This document shows, in pieces, positions 44,235-53,657 of a stretch of DNA of 64,000 bases. The DNA lies in NCBI RefSeq assembly GCF_004000945.1, contig NZ_BIMF01000007.1:1-64000 (forward strand), in the 5' to 3' direction. The first letter of the stretch is position 1. Each line of letters starts with the position of its first letter. Made by a program: the position numbers and the translations under genes. This stretch comes from Paenibacillus lautus NBRC 15380. GTDB taxonomy: Bacteria; Bacillota; Bacilli; Paenibacillales; Paenibacillaceae. The notes under the pieces were generated by a model that was not told the origin of the DNA, made no database searches, and was given only the letters and a program-made list of their open reading frames with translations.

Positions 44235-44597
44235 GATAACCCTCCTTCATGAAGAGTATTTCCTTTTCAGTAATGAACTTATGCCACGGAATTGTCGGAC
44301 GTCGTGAATGATCTTCTACATAAAATCGGATATTTCTCCCTGGAAAGTTTTAAAGAGTGCTCAATTGACGTTCTAAAGCAGATTAAGCTTTTTGTAATCG
44401 CCCTAAAGGGTGGCTATGGAAAGCTTAATTTCCGTTTTAATGAACTTATGGTCCCGAGTTTGCACTCGTGTTAGAATACTCATTCTTTAAATGGTACTAA
44501 GTCAGACGAATATTATCGTATATATCCTTCTCCTAACGGGTAATTACTAACAGCACAGCAATCGCGTGACGACGAAGCGAGAAAGGAGTTTAAACGA
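44235..44597 (+). other. Gene-free stretch before the epimerase gene
   Basis: No gene is supported. A 60-codon frame at 44292 has no ribosome site. The 13-base word TAATGAACTTATG occurs twice, at 44271 and 44438. The ribosome site GAAAGGAG for the next gene is at its end. Confidence 0.4.
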
Positions 44598-45374
44598 ATG
44601 AAACGCAAACTGTTAATAACCGGAGCGGCGGGCACCATAGGGAATGTAATCTACAAGGGGCTGCAAAAAGACAATCGGTATGACATTGTCGGAGCGGATA
44701 TACAGGCGGATGATAAGCAAGGCATTGTACAAATGGACATCGTGGACGAGGCCCGGTTGGCCGAGCTCACGCAAGGAATTGACACGGTGCTTCATTTTGC
44801 CTGGATAAAGGACAACGGGGATTTTCTCGGTAAGGTGCTGGCTGGTAACGTGAGCGGTGCATACAAGTTATTTGAGGCAGCGGTGCAAAATGGCGTTCGC
44901 CGCATTATTTTTGCCAGTTCCAATCATGCGACCGGTTTCTATAAGACTTCCGAGAAGGTAGAGCCTGACGATCCGTACCGTCCGGATAGCTTTTACGGGC
45001 TCAGCAAATGTTATATCGAACTGCTGGGCCGACTTTATTCAGATCAGGGCAAGATCTCTTCGTTAAATATTCGTATTGGCAACTTTCCTGGGGACGATCG
45101 TCCTCATTCTGAGCGTGCGGGGCATATCTGGATATCCGAGCGTGATATGCTCCAACTGATCGTTTGTTGCATTGAAGCTGATGACGAACTTAAGTATTTA
45201 AATCTGTACGGCACCTCCGCCAATAGCGATAACTACTACAACATCGATTATCTGAAGGACTTGATCGGATACCAACCTCAGGATGACGCAACCAAGCTGC
45301 TTGAGCTAGCCAAAGCAGCGGGACGCAAGGTGCATCAGGATGAGACGGTCTATCAGGGGGGACAGCAGCAATAG
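44598..45374 (+). CDS. NAD-dependent epimerase/dehydratase, uronate-dehydrogenase-like
   Basis: A 258-residue extended-SDR enzyme. The cofactor motif is LLITGAAGTIGNVI at residues 5-18, then VGADIQADD with the NAD-selecting Asp. The active-site region has FASSNHATGFY (catalytic Ser), then PDSFYGLSKCYIELL with the Tyr-x-x-x-Lys pair (about residues 134-138). The SSNH-x-x-GFY and RPDSxYGLSK combination is characteristic of uronate dehydrogenases, which oxidise galacturonate or glucuronate to the aldarolactone. This would fit pectin breakdown from the locus at 10-18 kb, although it is distant. Exact substrate unproven. GAAAGGAG precedes ATG 44598. Confidence 0.75.
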   Translation: MKRKLLITGAAGTIGNVIYKGLQKDNRYDIVGADIQADDKQGIVQMDIVDEARLAELTQGIDTVLHFAWIKDNGDFLGKVLAGNVSGAYKLFEAAVQNGVRRIIFASSNHATGFYKTSEKVEPDDPYRPDSFYGLSKCYIELLGRLYSDQGKISSLNIRIGNFPGDDRPHSERAGHIWISERDMLQLIVCCIEADDELKYLNLYGTSANSDNYYNIDYLKDLIGYQPQDDATKLLELAKAAGRKVHQDETVYQGGQQQ

Positions 45375-45450
45375 CAACTTCGAAGATTCACCGGTAACCT
45401 GGAGTCCAAGCATCGATAAAGATCGGTGTTGTCTGCAGGTTTGGCGACTG

Positions 45451-45477
45451 AAAGCCGCATGTATTGCGGCTTTTTTC
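45451..45477 (+). terminator. Terminator between the epimerase and the tetR gene
   Basis: Stem AAAGCCGCA / TGCGGCTTT with a short loop and TTTTTT following. It lies between the convergent ends of the epimerase and tetR genes. Confidence 0.85.
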
Positions 45478-45485
45478 ATTTTGAG

Positions 45486-46034
45486 TTAAAGGCTTCTTTC
45501 TAACAAGGACCCGACTTGTTTGGCCATGACTTGCGGCGAGTAGGGCATTCCATTTCGGATCCACCATTCAATGACACCTACATAAGCAGTGCCGGCATAT
45601 TGCAGCATCACATCTTCATTTAATTCCGCATTTTTTCCGCTTTCTTTGTCAATCTCACCTCTGAATCCTTCCATGAATGAAGTAAGCAGCCGCGTTCTGA
45701 AAGAGGAAGGGGCACCTTTGGACGCTAACATGGTTGAAAATAGCACATAGTTCTTTTCAAAATATTCGAAATACGGAACAAGAGCATCCGCCCATTCCAT
45801 CTCACATGCCCATGTATCCATCTCTTTTAATTCATTAATGTGTGCCTCCATGATTTGATTCAATAAATCATACTTGTCCTGATAATGCAGATAAATGGTA
45901 CCGCGGTTTAAATTTGCCTGGTCTGCAATGTCTTGAATGGTAATGTCATCGAAGTTTTTTTCAGCCATCAATTCAATAACGGCATTTTTTAAGGATTCCT
46001 GCGTTTTTAGAATTCTCCGATCTACTTTGGCCAT
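45486..46034 (-). CDS. TetR/AcrR family transcriptional regulator
   Basis: A 182-residue repressor. The N-terminal helix-turn-helix is LMAEKNFDDITIQDIADQANLNRGTIYLHYQDKYDLLNQI (about residues 22-61), followed by an all-helical ligand-binding domain ending MAKQVGSLLERSL. The start at 46032-46034 follows GGGGGAAAAG; a longer reading from 46073 is less likely. It is divergent from the alcohol dehydrogenase gene at 46246, and two palindromes lie between the genes, so it most likely represses both. Confidence 0.9.
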   Translation of the reverse strand: MAKVDRRILKTQESLKNAVIELMAEKNFDDITIQDIADQANLNRGTIYLHYQDKYDLLNQIMEAHINELKEMDTWACEMEWADALVPYFEYFEKNYVLFSTMLASKGAPSSFRTRLLTSFMEGFRGEIDKESGKNAELNEDVMLQYAGTAYVGVIEWWIRNGMPYSPQVMAKQVGSLLERSL

Positions 46035-46084
46035 CTTTTCTTTTCCCCCTGACCTTCCCAAAATAATGAACATTTTTGATGATG

Positions 46085-46174
46085 TTGTTGATATATCAAC
46101 AAATTACGCTTATTTAACCATTGAACTTCGACTTCTTTCTTCTATAATAATAGACACAAGTTGATTAAACAACT
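46085..46174. promoter_or_regulatory. Divergent tetR/adh control region with two operators
   Basis: A perfect 18-bp palindrome TTGTTGATATATCAACAA (46085-46102) lies 50 bases before tetR. A related imperfect site AGTTGATTAAACAACT (46159-46174) lies just after the adh promoter TTGAAC-16-TATAAT (46121-46148). Both share the GTTGAT half-site, as expected for one TetR dimer species binding twice. Confidence 0.7.
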
Positions 46175-46245
46175 TATTTTGTTTAACCACTCTCTGTGGA
46201 TTACGACGATTCCCAAATAAAAATGATATTACCTGGAGGTTATAC

Positions 46246-47295
46246 ATGATGAATGCTAATGCACGTGCTGTGTTCGGTCCGGAAGGTCCGTTCAAACTAA
46301 CCACGATTGAGCGTAGGGATCTTAAGCCGCATGATGTCCTCATTGAGATCAAGTACGCCGGTATTTGCCACTCTGACATCCATACCGCTCGCGGGGACTG
46401 GGGGCCGGTCCAATATCCACTCGTTCCAGGACATGAAATCGCCGGCATTGTCACCCAGGTTGGTCCGGAAGTCACAAAGTATACGGTTGGTGACAGAGTA
46501 GGGGTTGGGTGCATGGTTGATTCCTGCGGTGAGTGCGAGAGCTGCCAAAGAGGTGAGGAGCAATATTGTCTTCATGGACATACGGGTACCTACGCAGCTA
46601 TCGATAGATATGGAAAATATACACAGGGTGGTTATTCCACCCACATCGTCGTAACGGAAGATTTCGTGGTCCGAATTCCTGACGGCATTGATCTTGATGC
46701 CGCCGCACCGCTTTTATGTGCTGGGATCACAACGTACTCGCCGCTGCGCCATTGGGGTGCTGGTCCTGGCAAAAGAATCGCGGTTGTTGGACTTGGCGGC
46801 CTCGGACACATGGCTGTGAAGCTTGCTCATGCCATGGGAGCAGAAGTAACGGTTGTTTCTCAAACCTTGAAGAAGAAAGAAGACGGCTTGAAGTTAGGCG
46901 CGGACCATTATTATGCCACCAACGATCCGGAGACATTTAAGAAGCTAGCCGGTACGTTTGATCTCATCGTGAATACGGTGAGCGCCAAGATCGATTTGAA
47001 TGCCTACCTGTCACTGCTGGCAGTGGACGGTACCTTGGTGAACGTCGGTGCACCGCCGGAGGCATTGCCTGTTCAAGTGTTCTCTCTTATCCCGCATCGT
47101 CGGTCGTTTGCTGGATCGGCAATCGGCGGTATTCGAGAAACACAGGAAATGCTGGATTTCTGCGCCGAACACCACATTACGCCTGAGATCGAGGTTATCT
47201 CCGCCAATCAGATTGATGAGGCTTGGGAACGCGTACTTGCTTCGGATGTCCGGTATCGATTTGTCATCGATATCAGCACAATGGAGAACGAATAA
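46246..47295 (+). CDS. Zinc-dependent alcohol/aldehyde dehydrogenase, cinnamyl-alcohol-dehydrogenase type (AdhA/YahK-like)
   Basis: A 349-residue medium-chain dehydrogenase. Catalytic zinc ligands are in [11 protein letters not shown] (Cys, about residue 41) and [10 protein letters not shown] (His/Glu, about 63). The structural zinc Cys cluster is [17 protein letters not shown] (about 93-109). The NADP(H)-binding fold has [19 protein letters not shown] (about 180-198). These features fit the YahK/AdhA group, which reduces a range of aldehydes. TGGAGGT lies 9 bases before ATG 46246. It is controlled with the divergent TetR protein and is likely induced by an electrophile or aldehyde. Confidence 0.88.
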   Translation: MMNANARAVFGPEGPFKLTTIERRDLKPHDVLIEIKYAGICHSDIHTARGDWGPVQYPLVPGHEIAGIVTQVGPEVTKYTVGDRVGVGCMVDSCGECESCQRGEEQYCLHGHTGTYAAIDRYGKYTQGGYSTHIVVTEDFVVRIPDGIDLDAAAPLLCAGITTYSPLRHWGAGPGKRIAVVGLGGLGHMAVKLAHAMGAEVTVVSQTLKKKEDGLKLGADHYYATNDPETFKKLAGTFDLIVNTVSAKIDLNAYLSLLAVDGTLVNVGAPPEALPVQVFSLIPHRRSFAGSAIGGIRETQEMLDFCAEHHITPEIEVISANQIDEAWERVLASDVRYRFVIDISTMENE

Positions 47296-47319
47296 GAATT
47301 CATTGCATTCCAAAATAAT

Positions 47320-47348
47320 GAAGGGCACGCCGAGTGGTGTGCCCTTCA
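47320..47348. terminator. Hairpin after the dehydrogenase gene
   Basis: Arms GAAGGGCACGCC and GGTGTGCCCTTC pair along 12 bases with one wobble. There is no plus-strand T-tract, so termination would be inefficient. Confidence 0.55.
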
Positions 47349-47453
47349 GATTGGATGAGAAGAGTTGGTCGTGCGTACGAATAAATGCGATAACACCTAA
47401 AGCAAATGCGTTATTTTAAAGAGAACAATCAATCAGTTATAGGAGATAGAGGA

Positions 47454-48683
47454 ATGAAATATAAGACCAAAAAGAATTCTCTCGGATTTGCCCTGATCTT
47501 GGCAGCATTTTCGGCATTAGGGCCATTTACGGTTGATATGTATCTTGCATCGCTTCCGCAAATCGCTGTTTTTTTTGGAACAAGCGCAGCGGCGGTTCAA
47601 GCGAGTTTAACCACCAGCCTGTTAGGTTTGGGATTAGGACAGTTGATCATGGGGCCGCTAAGTGACATTTATGGAAGACGTCCGCCTTTGCTGACTTCCA
47701 TGATATTGTATATCCTGTCCTCGATCGGATGCGCTTTTGCACCGAGCATAGAGTGGTTCATATGTTTAAGATTTATTCAAGGGGTTGCTGCATCGGCAGG
47801 GCTCGTTATTTCGCGAGCTATTGTTCGAGACGGGTTTAGCGGGGTTGAAATGACGAAGTTTATCGCGCTCTTAACGATGATAAGCAATGTGGCTCCGTTA
47901 ATTTCGCCGACGCTCGGAAGTGCGGTTATGTCCAACAGCTCATGGATAGCCGTATTTATATTTTTAGGGGCGCTAGGCATAGCATTAACGGCGATAACCA
48001 TAGGAGGGTTAAAGGAAAGCTTACCTGTACAGCAGCGGGTACCAAGCAATCCCCGGTCGTTGGTCAAAAATTATAACAGCTTGTTCCGAGAGCGGTCGTT
48101 TATGGGATATGCTATTGTCAATGGCATCTTGTTCGCAGGTGTCTTCGCCTATGTTGCGGGCACCCCATTTATCTATCAAAACATGTACGGCGTGTCGCCG
48201 CAAATGTTCTCGATCCTCTTTGCGTTGAATGGACTTGCTATTATTTCGGGATCTCAATTCGTTAAACTTCTTGCAGGCCGGGTAACAGAAAGCCGACTAT
48301 TTAGGATCGGGTTAATTATAGCGTTTCTATCTTCTGCGGCAATCTTGTTCGTCGTATTGGTACATGGAGCACTGTCTGCCATGTTTATTTCGATCTTCTT
48401 ATTTGCTTTTTCCATTGGGGTCATAGGGCCTATCTCTTTTACGTTAGCCATGGAGTCGCAGGGGCATATTGCAGGCAGCGCTTCCGCCGTGCTCGGCTCC
48501 TTACAATTCGCGTTAGGTGCCGTGACGTCTCCGCTTGTGGGAATTGCGGGAGAAAACTCTGCGATTCCTTTTGGAATTGTCATCTTTTCTACCAGTTTAT
48601 TATCTATTGCTGCCTATCTCTTCCTGATTCAAGGGAGACAAAAATTATCCGGCGGTAAAACTAGCTCTGAATCTCATACGTAA
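47454..48683 (+). CDS. MFS multidrug exporter, Bcr/CflA family
   Basis: A 409-residue exporter with 12 transmembrane segments. The family opening is ALGPFTVDMYLASLPQIAVFFGTSAAAVQASLTTSLLGLGLGQLIMGPLSDIYGRRPPLL, whose last part is MFS motif A (about residues 60-80). RFIQGVAASAGLVISRAIVRD (motif B/C region) follows. This is the DHA1 bicyclomycin/chloramphenicol-resistance branch. AGGAGATAGAGG precedes ATG 47454; ATG 47406 lacks a ribosome site. It is monocistronic, terminated at 48703. Confidence 0.9.
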   Translation: MKYKTKKNSLGFALILAAFSALGPFTVDMYLASLPQIAVFFGTSAAAVQASLTTSLLGLGLGQLIMGPLSDIYGRRPPLLTSMILYILSSIGCAFAPSIEWFICLRFIQGVAASAGLVISRAIVRDGFSGVEMTKFIALLTMISNVAPLISPTLGSAVMSNSSWIAVFIFLGALGIALTAITIGGLKESLPVQQRVPSNPRSLVKNYNSLFRERSFMGYAIVNGILFAGVFAYVAGTPFIYQNMYGVSPQMFSILFALNGLAIISGSQFVKLLAGRVTESRLFRIGLIIAFLSSAAILFVVLVHGALSAMFISIFLFAFSIGVIGPISFTLAMESQGHIAGSASAVLGSLQFALGAVTSPLVGIAGENSAIPFGIVIFSTSLLSIAAYLFLIQGRQKLSGGKTSSESHT

Positions 48684-48702
48684 ATGTAAAGGTGAACGAT
48701 TT

Positions 48703-48731
48703 AAAAAGGCAGTTGATGCGCTGCCTTTTTC
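48703..48731. terminator. Terminator between the exporter and the convergent serine hydrolase
   Basis: Stem AAAAAGGCAG / CTGCCTTTTT with a TTGATGCG loop, symmetric enough to serve both strands. Confidence 0.85.
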
Positions 48732-48762
48732 TTCAATCGGTATGATGGTGAACTTTGAGGCA

Positions 48763-50244
48763 TTATGGGTTGTTAGCTTTCAATTGGCCATTCCTTGTGT
48801 ATTGAGTATAGTTGTTATAGTAGCAAGCCACATGCACGAAATTGACAAGCGACCATACAACAAGCCATATAATAGGTGACGACAGGGTAGTCCAAAGACC
48901 GGACCAAGGCAGCACGCGCCCTCCGCCGATAAACGTCAGCAATGGGGGGAGAGACAAGAGGATAAGGGCCGGAATCAGCCTAACGACCATGATCAGAATA
49001 AACATACCGGTCGTAAGGCGTTTCTTCCTCCGACGGATACGAACATAAGCATAGGCACCCCAGACAAGCGTTGCGAGAATCAGCGTCATCATGATCATTG
49101 CCATGTTTCGGTCGTTAAGAAAAGAGATTTCGGGCTGATCTCCCCTCATAATAGCCGCGATCCCATCGATGACTTCCGAGTAATTCACAAATGCGTTCAA
49201 TCCCGAATTAAACATCACCGTAATCCCCATCTGCTCGTCCAAATACACCGTTTCTTCCGACTTATACGTCCAGAAAATGCCGCTGTGAGAGATTGTACGG
49301 CCGCGTGATTCGTCTTGGTCTGCGAGCCATCCCATGCCGTACGGCGAAGTCTCTCCGGCTGAATGAAATTGATTCCTCAGCGCCGGGGAAAGAAGGTGGC
49401 CGCTATATTGGGCAATCATCCACTTGGACATGTCTTCCGCGGTTGAAACGATGCCTGCAGGACCATCAATAAACCACAGCGGCTCTGAGCGACTCACGGA
49501 GCGGCCTAGAATTGAGTAATGACCTGGTGGGATAGCTTCATTCCGATTGATTTGATGCGTCGTGCTGACACTGTAGGTATGGTTCATCCCCAGGGGTTTA
49601 AAAATATGACGATTCAAGTAATCTGAAAAACGCTCATCACTGATGCTTTCCACGAGGTTCGCCAACAGCACGTAATTAGGATTATGGTAGCTGTAAGTTG
49701 TTCCAGGTTTATGGGCGAGTTCAACCTCGTTTAATAACCGGTTTGCCTCAGGCAGTGATTGGAATTGCGGAGTCCTCGTCATATCGGGATTTGTACTATC
49801 AGTCAGACCGCTGGTCTGATTCAATAAATGCCGAACCGTAATGTCATGAACTCGGGGATCCCGCGGCGAAAGTTCGGGAAAATAGGAAACGTAAGTCTCA
49901 TCCAGATCAATCCTGCCTCTATCCACCAACTGCAGTACGGCTAATGCGGTAAAGGACTTGCTAAGCGAAGCAATGGGAAAAGGTGTTTCGCCCGTTATGC
50001 TTTTGCTATCTGCAAATGTACCATAGCCTTTAGTGTAGAAGGCCTCTTCGTTTAGGGAAATCGCCAAGGACGCACCTTCGATATGGTTGGCCTTCAAGCT
50101 CTGACTCATGTATTCGTCGATCTCCCGCCAAATTTCCGTGCGGTCTCGGACTTCCAAGGCGGATACGGACTTTGCCATCGCGGTCCATAACAGCAGCAAG
50201 CAGGTAAATACGATGAACAATCTTTGTTTAGTGTTCGGCATCAT
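48763..50244 (-). CDS. Beta-lactamase-class-C-like serine hydrolase with membrane tail
   Basis: A 493-residue protein. An N-terminal signal or anchor segment (about residues 8-30) precedes the PF00144 penicillin-binding fold. The active-site Ser-x-x-Lys is PIASLSKSFTALAVLQL (about residue 95), the Tyr-x-Asn is SYHNPNYVLL, and the third motif is ISHSGIF (His-x-Gly). The C-terminal 120 residues hold several hydrophobic helices (MIMMTLILATLVWGAYAYV, LIMVVRLIPALILLSLP, IIWLVVWSLVNFVHVA). Members act as D,D-peptidases, esterases or resistance factors for wall-active compounds. It follows the two-component genes on the same strand by 58 bases and is their likely target. Confidence 0.85.
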   Translation of the reverse strand: MMPNTKQRLFIVFTCLLLLWTAMAKSVSALEVRDRTEIWREIDEYMSQSLKANHIEGASLAISLNEEAFYTKGYGTFADSKSITGETPFPIASLSKSFTALAVLQLVDRGRIDLDETYVSYFPELSPRDPRVHDITVRHLLNQTSGLTDSTNPDMTRTPQFQSLPEANRLLNEVELAHKPGTTYSYHNPNYVLLANLVESISDERFSDYLNRHIFKPLGMNHTYSVSTTHQINRNEAIPPGHYSILGRSVSRSEPLWFIDGPAGIVSTAEDMSKWMIAQYSGHLLSPALRNQFHSAGETSPYGMGWLADQDESRGRTISHSGIFWTYKSEETVYLDEQMGITVMFNSGLNAFVNYSEVIDGIAAIMRGDQPEISFLNDRNMAMIMMTLILATLVWGAYAYVRIRRRKKRLTTGMFILIMVVRLIPALILLSLPPLLTFIGGGRVLPWSGLWTTLSSPIIWLVVWSLVNFVHVACYYNNYTQYTRNGQLKANNP

Positions 50245-50302
50245 AGCACCCCTTCAATCAAGATAAGGAAATGCTATCGGATAATGTTCAACTATTTATC
50301 AA

Positions 50303-51384
50303 CTACAATCCAAAACTTGCCGTCACACATCCACCGCCATGAGGTCCATTTTCGACCTGCAAGCTCCCATCATGTATTTCGCTAAGCACCTTGCAAACAT
50401 ATAGTCCTAGCCCACGATGTTCGGTGGCATCCCACATGTCCCCGCGGTAAAAAGGGAGCGCAGCCTTGTCCAGGGCTTCCTCCGAGAAACCGTGTCCGTC
50501 GTCCGTGACGGTAATATGCATAGAGTCACCCCGAATGACATAGCGAGCGTTCACCTGATGGGTTGCGTATCGCGCCGCATTGGCCACCAGGTTCTCGAAT
50601 ACCTGCATGACGACATGGGCATCCAGGTTGATTTCAGCATTAGCGTTTTCAATGGAAAAGGCGAAGCTTTTGTCGAATTGTCTAACAATTTGTTCAGCAC
50701 TATTGTTCAACATAGCCGTGAAAGGGAGGATGTCCATCCGACGCGATGCACCGGGACATCCTCCAGCTTTTGAATCGAGTTCATGGCCTCCGCATAGTTC
50801 TCCAGGCGAACGATGTGAAGGTTCATGGTATGGATCAGGTCCAGCACCTTTGCTTCTGACAATTTCTTCTCGGGAAAATAGGTCGCGAGAAACTCGGCGT
50901 ATCCTTTCAGCACAGACAGCGGCGTCCTCAGATCATGGGCAAAAATAGCATTGAGCTGCTTGCGCTCCTCAACCGAACGCCAGAGCGCTTTTAAATTTTT
51001 TTCCAATTGTGATCGCATATTTTCAAATATGGCGATCAGCTCGCCCATCTCGTCCCGGCTGTCATAGGAGATGCTGAAGCCTAGATCATTGGCCGAAATC
51101 TTCTCGGATGCTTGCTTCAGAATCTCCAGCGGTCGTTTAAGTTTCCATCTGTAAAATAGAACGGACATAGTGACAATTCCGGCGGCTACGGTCAGCAGCA
51201 CCGCCGCGACGAGGGAGGGCAGAATCCAATTGGTCTCTCCAAAACGCCCCCGCAGGTTCTCCGCCCAGGCGAACTCCACGGTGATGATGGCCAGTACGGC
51301 CAAGAGCGTGAGAATGCATAACAGGATGAAGGAGTGCAGCAAGTTAAGTCTTTTTAGCAGCAGCCTATTCACGAGTTTGGCCAT
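50303..51384 (-). pseudogene. Sensor histidine kinase split by a frameshift
   Basis: The first part (51384-50707) has two transmembrane helices (about residues 12-34 and 47-70), a HAMP domain, and the phosphoacceptor block AIFAHDLRTPLSVLKGYAEFL with the His. It then stops shortly after KLEDVPVHRVG. The ATPase part lies in another frame from about 50737: VFENLVANAARYATHQV (N box), DDGHGFSEEA (G1) and HRGLGLYVCKVLSEIH (G2), ending at 50303. A one-base change near 50735 would restore a kinase of about 360 residues. MAKL at 51384 overlaps the response regulator stop. It is either a recent mutation or a sequencing error. Confidence 0.85.
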
Positions 51385-52043
51385 TTGTATCCAACTCCCC
51401 AAACCGTCTCGATTCGATCGTCGCAGCCGTATTCCTTGAATTTGGAGCGAATTCGCCGAATATGCTCTGCGATGACGCTGCTATCGCCTTCTTCGTCCAG
51501 TCCCCAAATTTTTTCGTACATGCGCTCCTTCTCGAACACCATGCCGGAATTCATAGACAGCAGCTCGATAATGTCGAACTCTTTTTTTGCCAGAGGAATT
51601 CGTTTATCCTGGAAATAGAGCTCGCGGGCCGTATAGTTAATGACTAAATCGTGATTAAACCTCACCGAGGCTTTGGTTAGGATTCGCTGTTCCCTGCGCA
51701 AATGCGCTTCGAGCCTGGCGCCGAGCTCGCGAATACTGAAAGGTTTTAGGATATAGTCATCGCCGCCTGCCCGAAAGCCGGCTATTTTATCCGCATCTTC
51801 GATTCGAGCGGTCAAAAATAAGATCGGGCACGAGACAAAACCTCTGATTCTTTCGCATAGTTCAAGGCCGTTCTGCTCTGGCATGTTGATATCGAGCAAA
51901 ACGAGATCGGGACCAAGTTCTACTTTTCGCAGAGCCTCCCGGCTGTCCTTGGCCGTCATGACGAAATAGCCGTTGATTTCAAAGTAATCGGTCAGCAGCT
52001 TTCGAAGATCCGCTTCATCGTCCACGATTAGTATCTTATGCAT
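51369..52043 (-). CDS. OmpR/PhoB family response regulator
   Basis: A 224-residue regulator. The receiver domain (about residues 1-115) has the acidic pair in ILIVDDEAD, the phosphoacceptor Asp in LVLLDINMP (about 51), Thr in LFLTARIED and Lys in YILKPFSIRELGARL. The winged-helix output domain (about 130-224) has IPLAKKEFDIIELLSMNSGMVFEKERMYEKIWG and VIAEHIRRIRSKF, ending RIETVWGVGYKW. It is the first gene of the RR-HK-serine hydrolase operon; its partner kinase is frameshifted here. Confidence 0.92.
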   Translation of the reverse strand: MHKILIVDDEADLRKLLTDYFEINGYFVMTAKDSREALRKVELGPDLVLLDINMPEQNGLELCERIRGFVSCPILFLTARIEDADKIAGFRAGGDDYILKPFSIRELGARLEAHLRREQRILTKASVRFNHDLVINYTARELYFQDKRIPLAKKEFDIIELLSMNSGMVFEKERMYEKIWGLDEEGDSSVIAEHIRRIRSKFKEYGCDDRIETVWGVGYKWPNS

Positions 52044-52280
52044 TCATGCTTCATCTCCAGTTTTCATGTGTTTGATTTCAGCATATCAAAGATGATCCGG
52101 CATACCAATCGGATTTTAATTGAAAGCATGGAAAGTCAGTGGCAGTGTAGACGAGGTTAACCAATCGTGGTATGAATAGTATTGGCTGAGTCGGTGGGGC
52201 TTCGATACCTCCACCGTAGAGAAGTGCTAAACGATTAAAGTAATCGAAGATACAAGTTATTTTATTTCTGGAGGATATTT

Positions 52281-52589
52281 ATGAATCAACGTTTTCGGAT
52301 TACGAGATCCATGCAACCAAACTCTAACGATCAGGAGATTTCATTGGAAGAATGCCAACCATATTTTTCATCCAAAGCTGATTTTACTTATCAGACGGTG
52401 CTGACTGTGAAAGGGGAGGAGAGCTCCATGTCTATAGAAGGGGATTTCTTTGTATGGAAACATGGAGAAGCCTTGATTCCATTCAGACTCTATATGGGGG
52501 AGTTGTATGTAGCCGTCTCCCATCAAGAGCTTGTGCCCCTCATGATCGAAATTGCAACTGATTTACGGGCAGACATCGTGGAAGGGTAA
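52281..52589 (+). CDS. Uncharacterised 102-residue protein
   Basis: A soluble protein with a very good ribosome site (TGGAGGA, 8 bases before ATG 52281). The central strand-rich part TVLTVKGEESSMSIEGDFFVWKHGEALIPFRLYMGELYVAVS (about residues 40-80) suggests a small beta-sandwich. An N-terminal polar segment and a C-terminal helix (LVPLMIEIATDLRADI) flank it. I do not recognise the family. It seems monocistronic or shares a transcript with the DinB gene 157 bases on. Confidence 0.65.
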   Translation: MNQRFRITRSMQPNSNDQEISLEECQPYFSSKADFTYQTVLTVKGEESSMSIEGDFFVWKHGEALIPFRLYMGELYVAVSHQELVPLMIEIATDLRADIVEG

Positions 52590-52745
52590 TTCTTAAGGTG
52601 CTTAGGATGTCAGCTAGCGGAAAGTGTAGACAGTACCTTGCTTGGCTTGAATAGCAATGGATAAGAAATCGTACTACTTACATTGTGTTAGGATAAGCGA
52701 AAGAGGGAAGTCATCATTTAATCTAAAGTTAGAGGGGGGATTTGA

Positions 52746-53246
52746 ATGCTTGAAATCTTGCAGCAACAATACGATTGGATCAAATCCGCTAGGGAAACCT
52801 TGTTTTCGTTTTTGGAAGAGATCCCCTCTCATGTATTACATCAAACAATTCCCGAGTTTGGTCACGGAACGATCCTACGGACCCAATTTCATGTTGCAGA
52901 TTCTTATCGGTTCTGGCTGGGATCCTTCGCATTTAAGAAGATCAGTGAACACAAGGAAACTTCTGTACACGAGATTGAACATGCAGATGTGAAGGATGTC
53001 CGTGACAGATTTATGGAAGTAGACGAAATCGTGCAACGATTTTTGAAAGCGTATTACGATCGCTGTTTTGAACCTATTGAGCAAGGTGATGAATGGCAGG
53101 GTTACCCAAGGAGACCTACTCCTCTGCTGCTGTTAACCCATGCTGTGACACACGAATTTCATCACAAAGGTCAAATCGTATCGATGGCAAAACATCTAGG
53201 CAATCCCCCTCCTGCCGATGATCGCTTAGGAGGACTCTTTGTCTGA
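52746..53246 (+). CDS. DinB family protein
   Basis: A 166-residue four-helix-bundle protein of the DinB/YfiT superfamily, many of which are metal-dependent thiol-S-transferases using bacillithiol. The three-His site is visible: one His in RTQFHVADSYRFW (about residue 42) and a THEFHHKGQ pair (about 138-142). GGGGGGA lies about 6 bases before ATG 52746. The DNA-damage link is known only for the founding member. A decayed VOC gene follows 29 bases after its stop. Confidence 0.85.
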   Translation: MLEILQQQYDWIKSARETLFSFLEEIPSHVLHQTIPEFGHGTILRTQFHVADSYRFWLGSFAFKKISEHKETSVHEIEHADVKDVRDRFMEVDEIVQRFLKAYYDRCFEPIEQGDEWQGYPRRPTPLLLLTHAVTHEFHHKGQIVSMAKHLGNPPPADDRLGGLFV

Positions 53247-53274
53247 TACATAAAAAACGAGATGAGGTGTAGAA

Positions 53275-53490
53275 ATGACTTCCTTAGGGTCCTACAGTGT
53301 AAATGTCATTACTTTGTTTGTCGAGGATTTGCATGCTTCGAAGTCGTTTTATGAAGAGGCGGGCGGACATATTTGGGAGATAGCGCAACAATTGATGTAA
53401 AGGCGAGTGGGTGGAGCGGATAATAGGGCTTCAAGACGTTAAAGAGGAAGTTGTAATGTTGCGAACGCCAGACGGTGACAACTCAAATCT
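53275..53490 (+). pseudogene. Decayed VOC (glyoxalase-like) gene
   Basis: ATG 53275 opens a normal VOC start, VNVITLFVEDLHASKSFYEEA, and after 41 codons stops at 53398-53400. Out of frame downstream the sequence reads GLQDVKEEVVMLRTPDGD, the typical mid-to-late VOC segment (RTPDG). Internal bases are missing between them, so the gene has lost its centre and ends in the terminator at 53491. GATGAGGTG precedes the ATG, and it was probably once co-transcribed with dinB. Confidence 0.65.
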
Positions 53491-53523
53491 AGGCGGCGCA
53501 GCATTTAGCTGCACCGCCTTTTC
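53491..53523 (+). terminator. Terminator after the dinB-VOC remnant
   Basis: Stem AGGCGGCGCAGC / GCTGCACCGCCT with an ATTTA loop and one wobble, followed by TTTTC. Confidence 0.8.
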
Positions 53524-53657
53524 TGTGAATTAGAAGATGAGTATAGTGCAAATTTTGAATAGTAAGGAGTATAAGTTACAAGATCCTTGGTGAAAGAAGC
53601 TGAATGATTTCATAACCATGTAGGATGGTCTTTTCTAATTCCAGTGCAAATAATGAT

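Noticed and set aside
44292..44474. 60-codon frame between the small membrane protein and the epimerase
   Set aside because: It starts at TTG without a ribosome site and matches no family, although its composition is not unreasonable.
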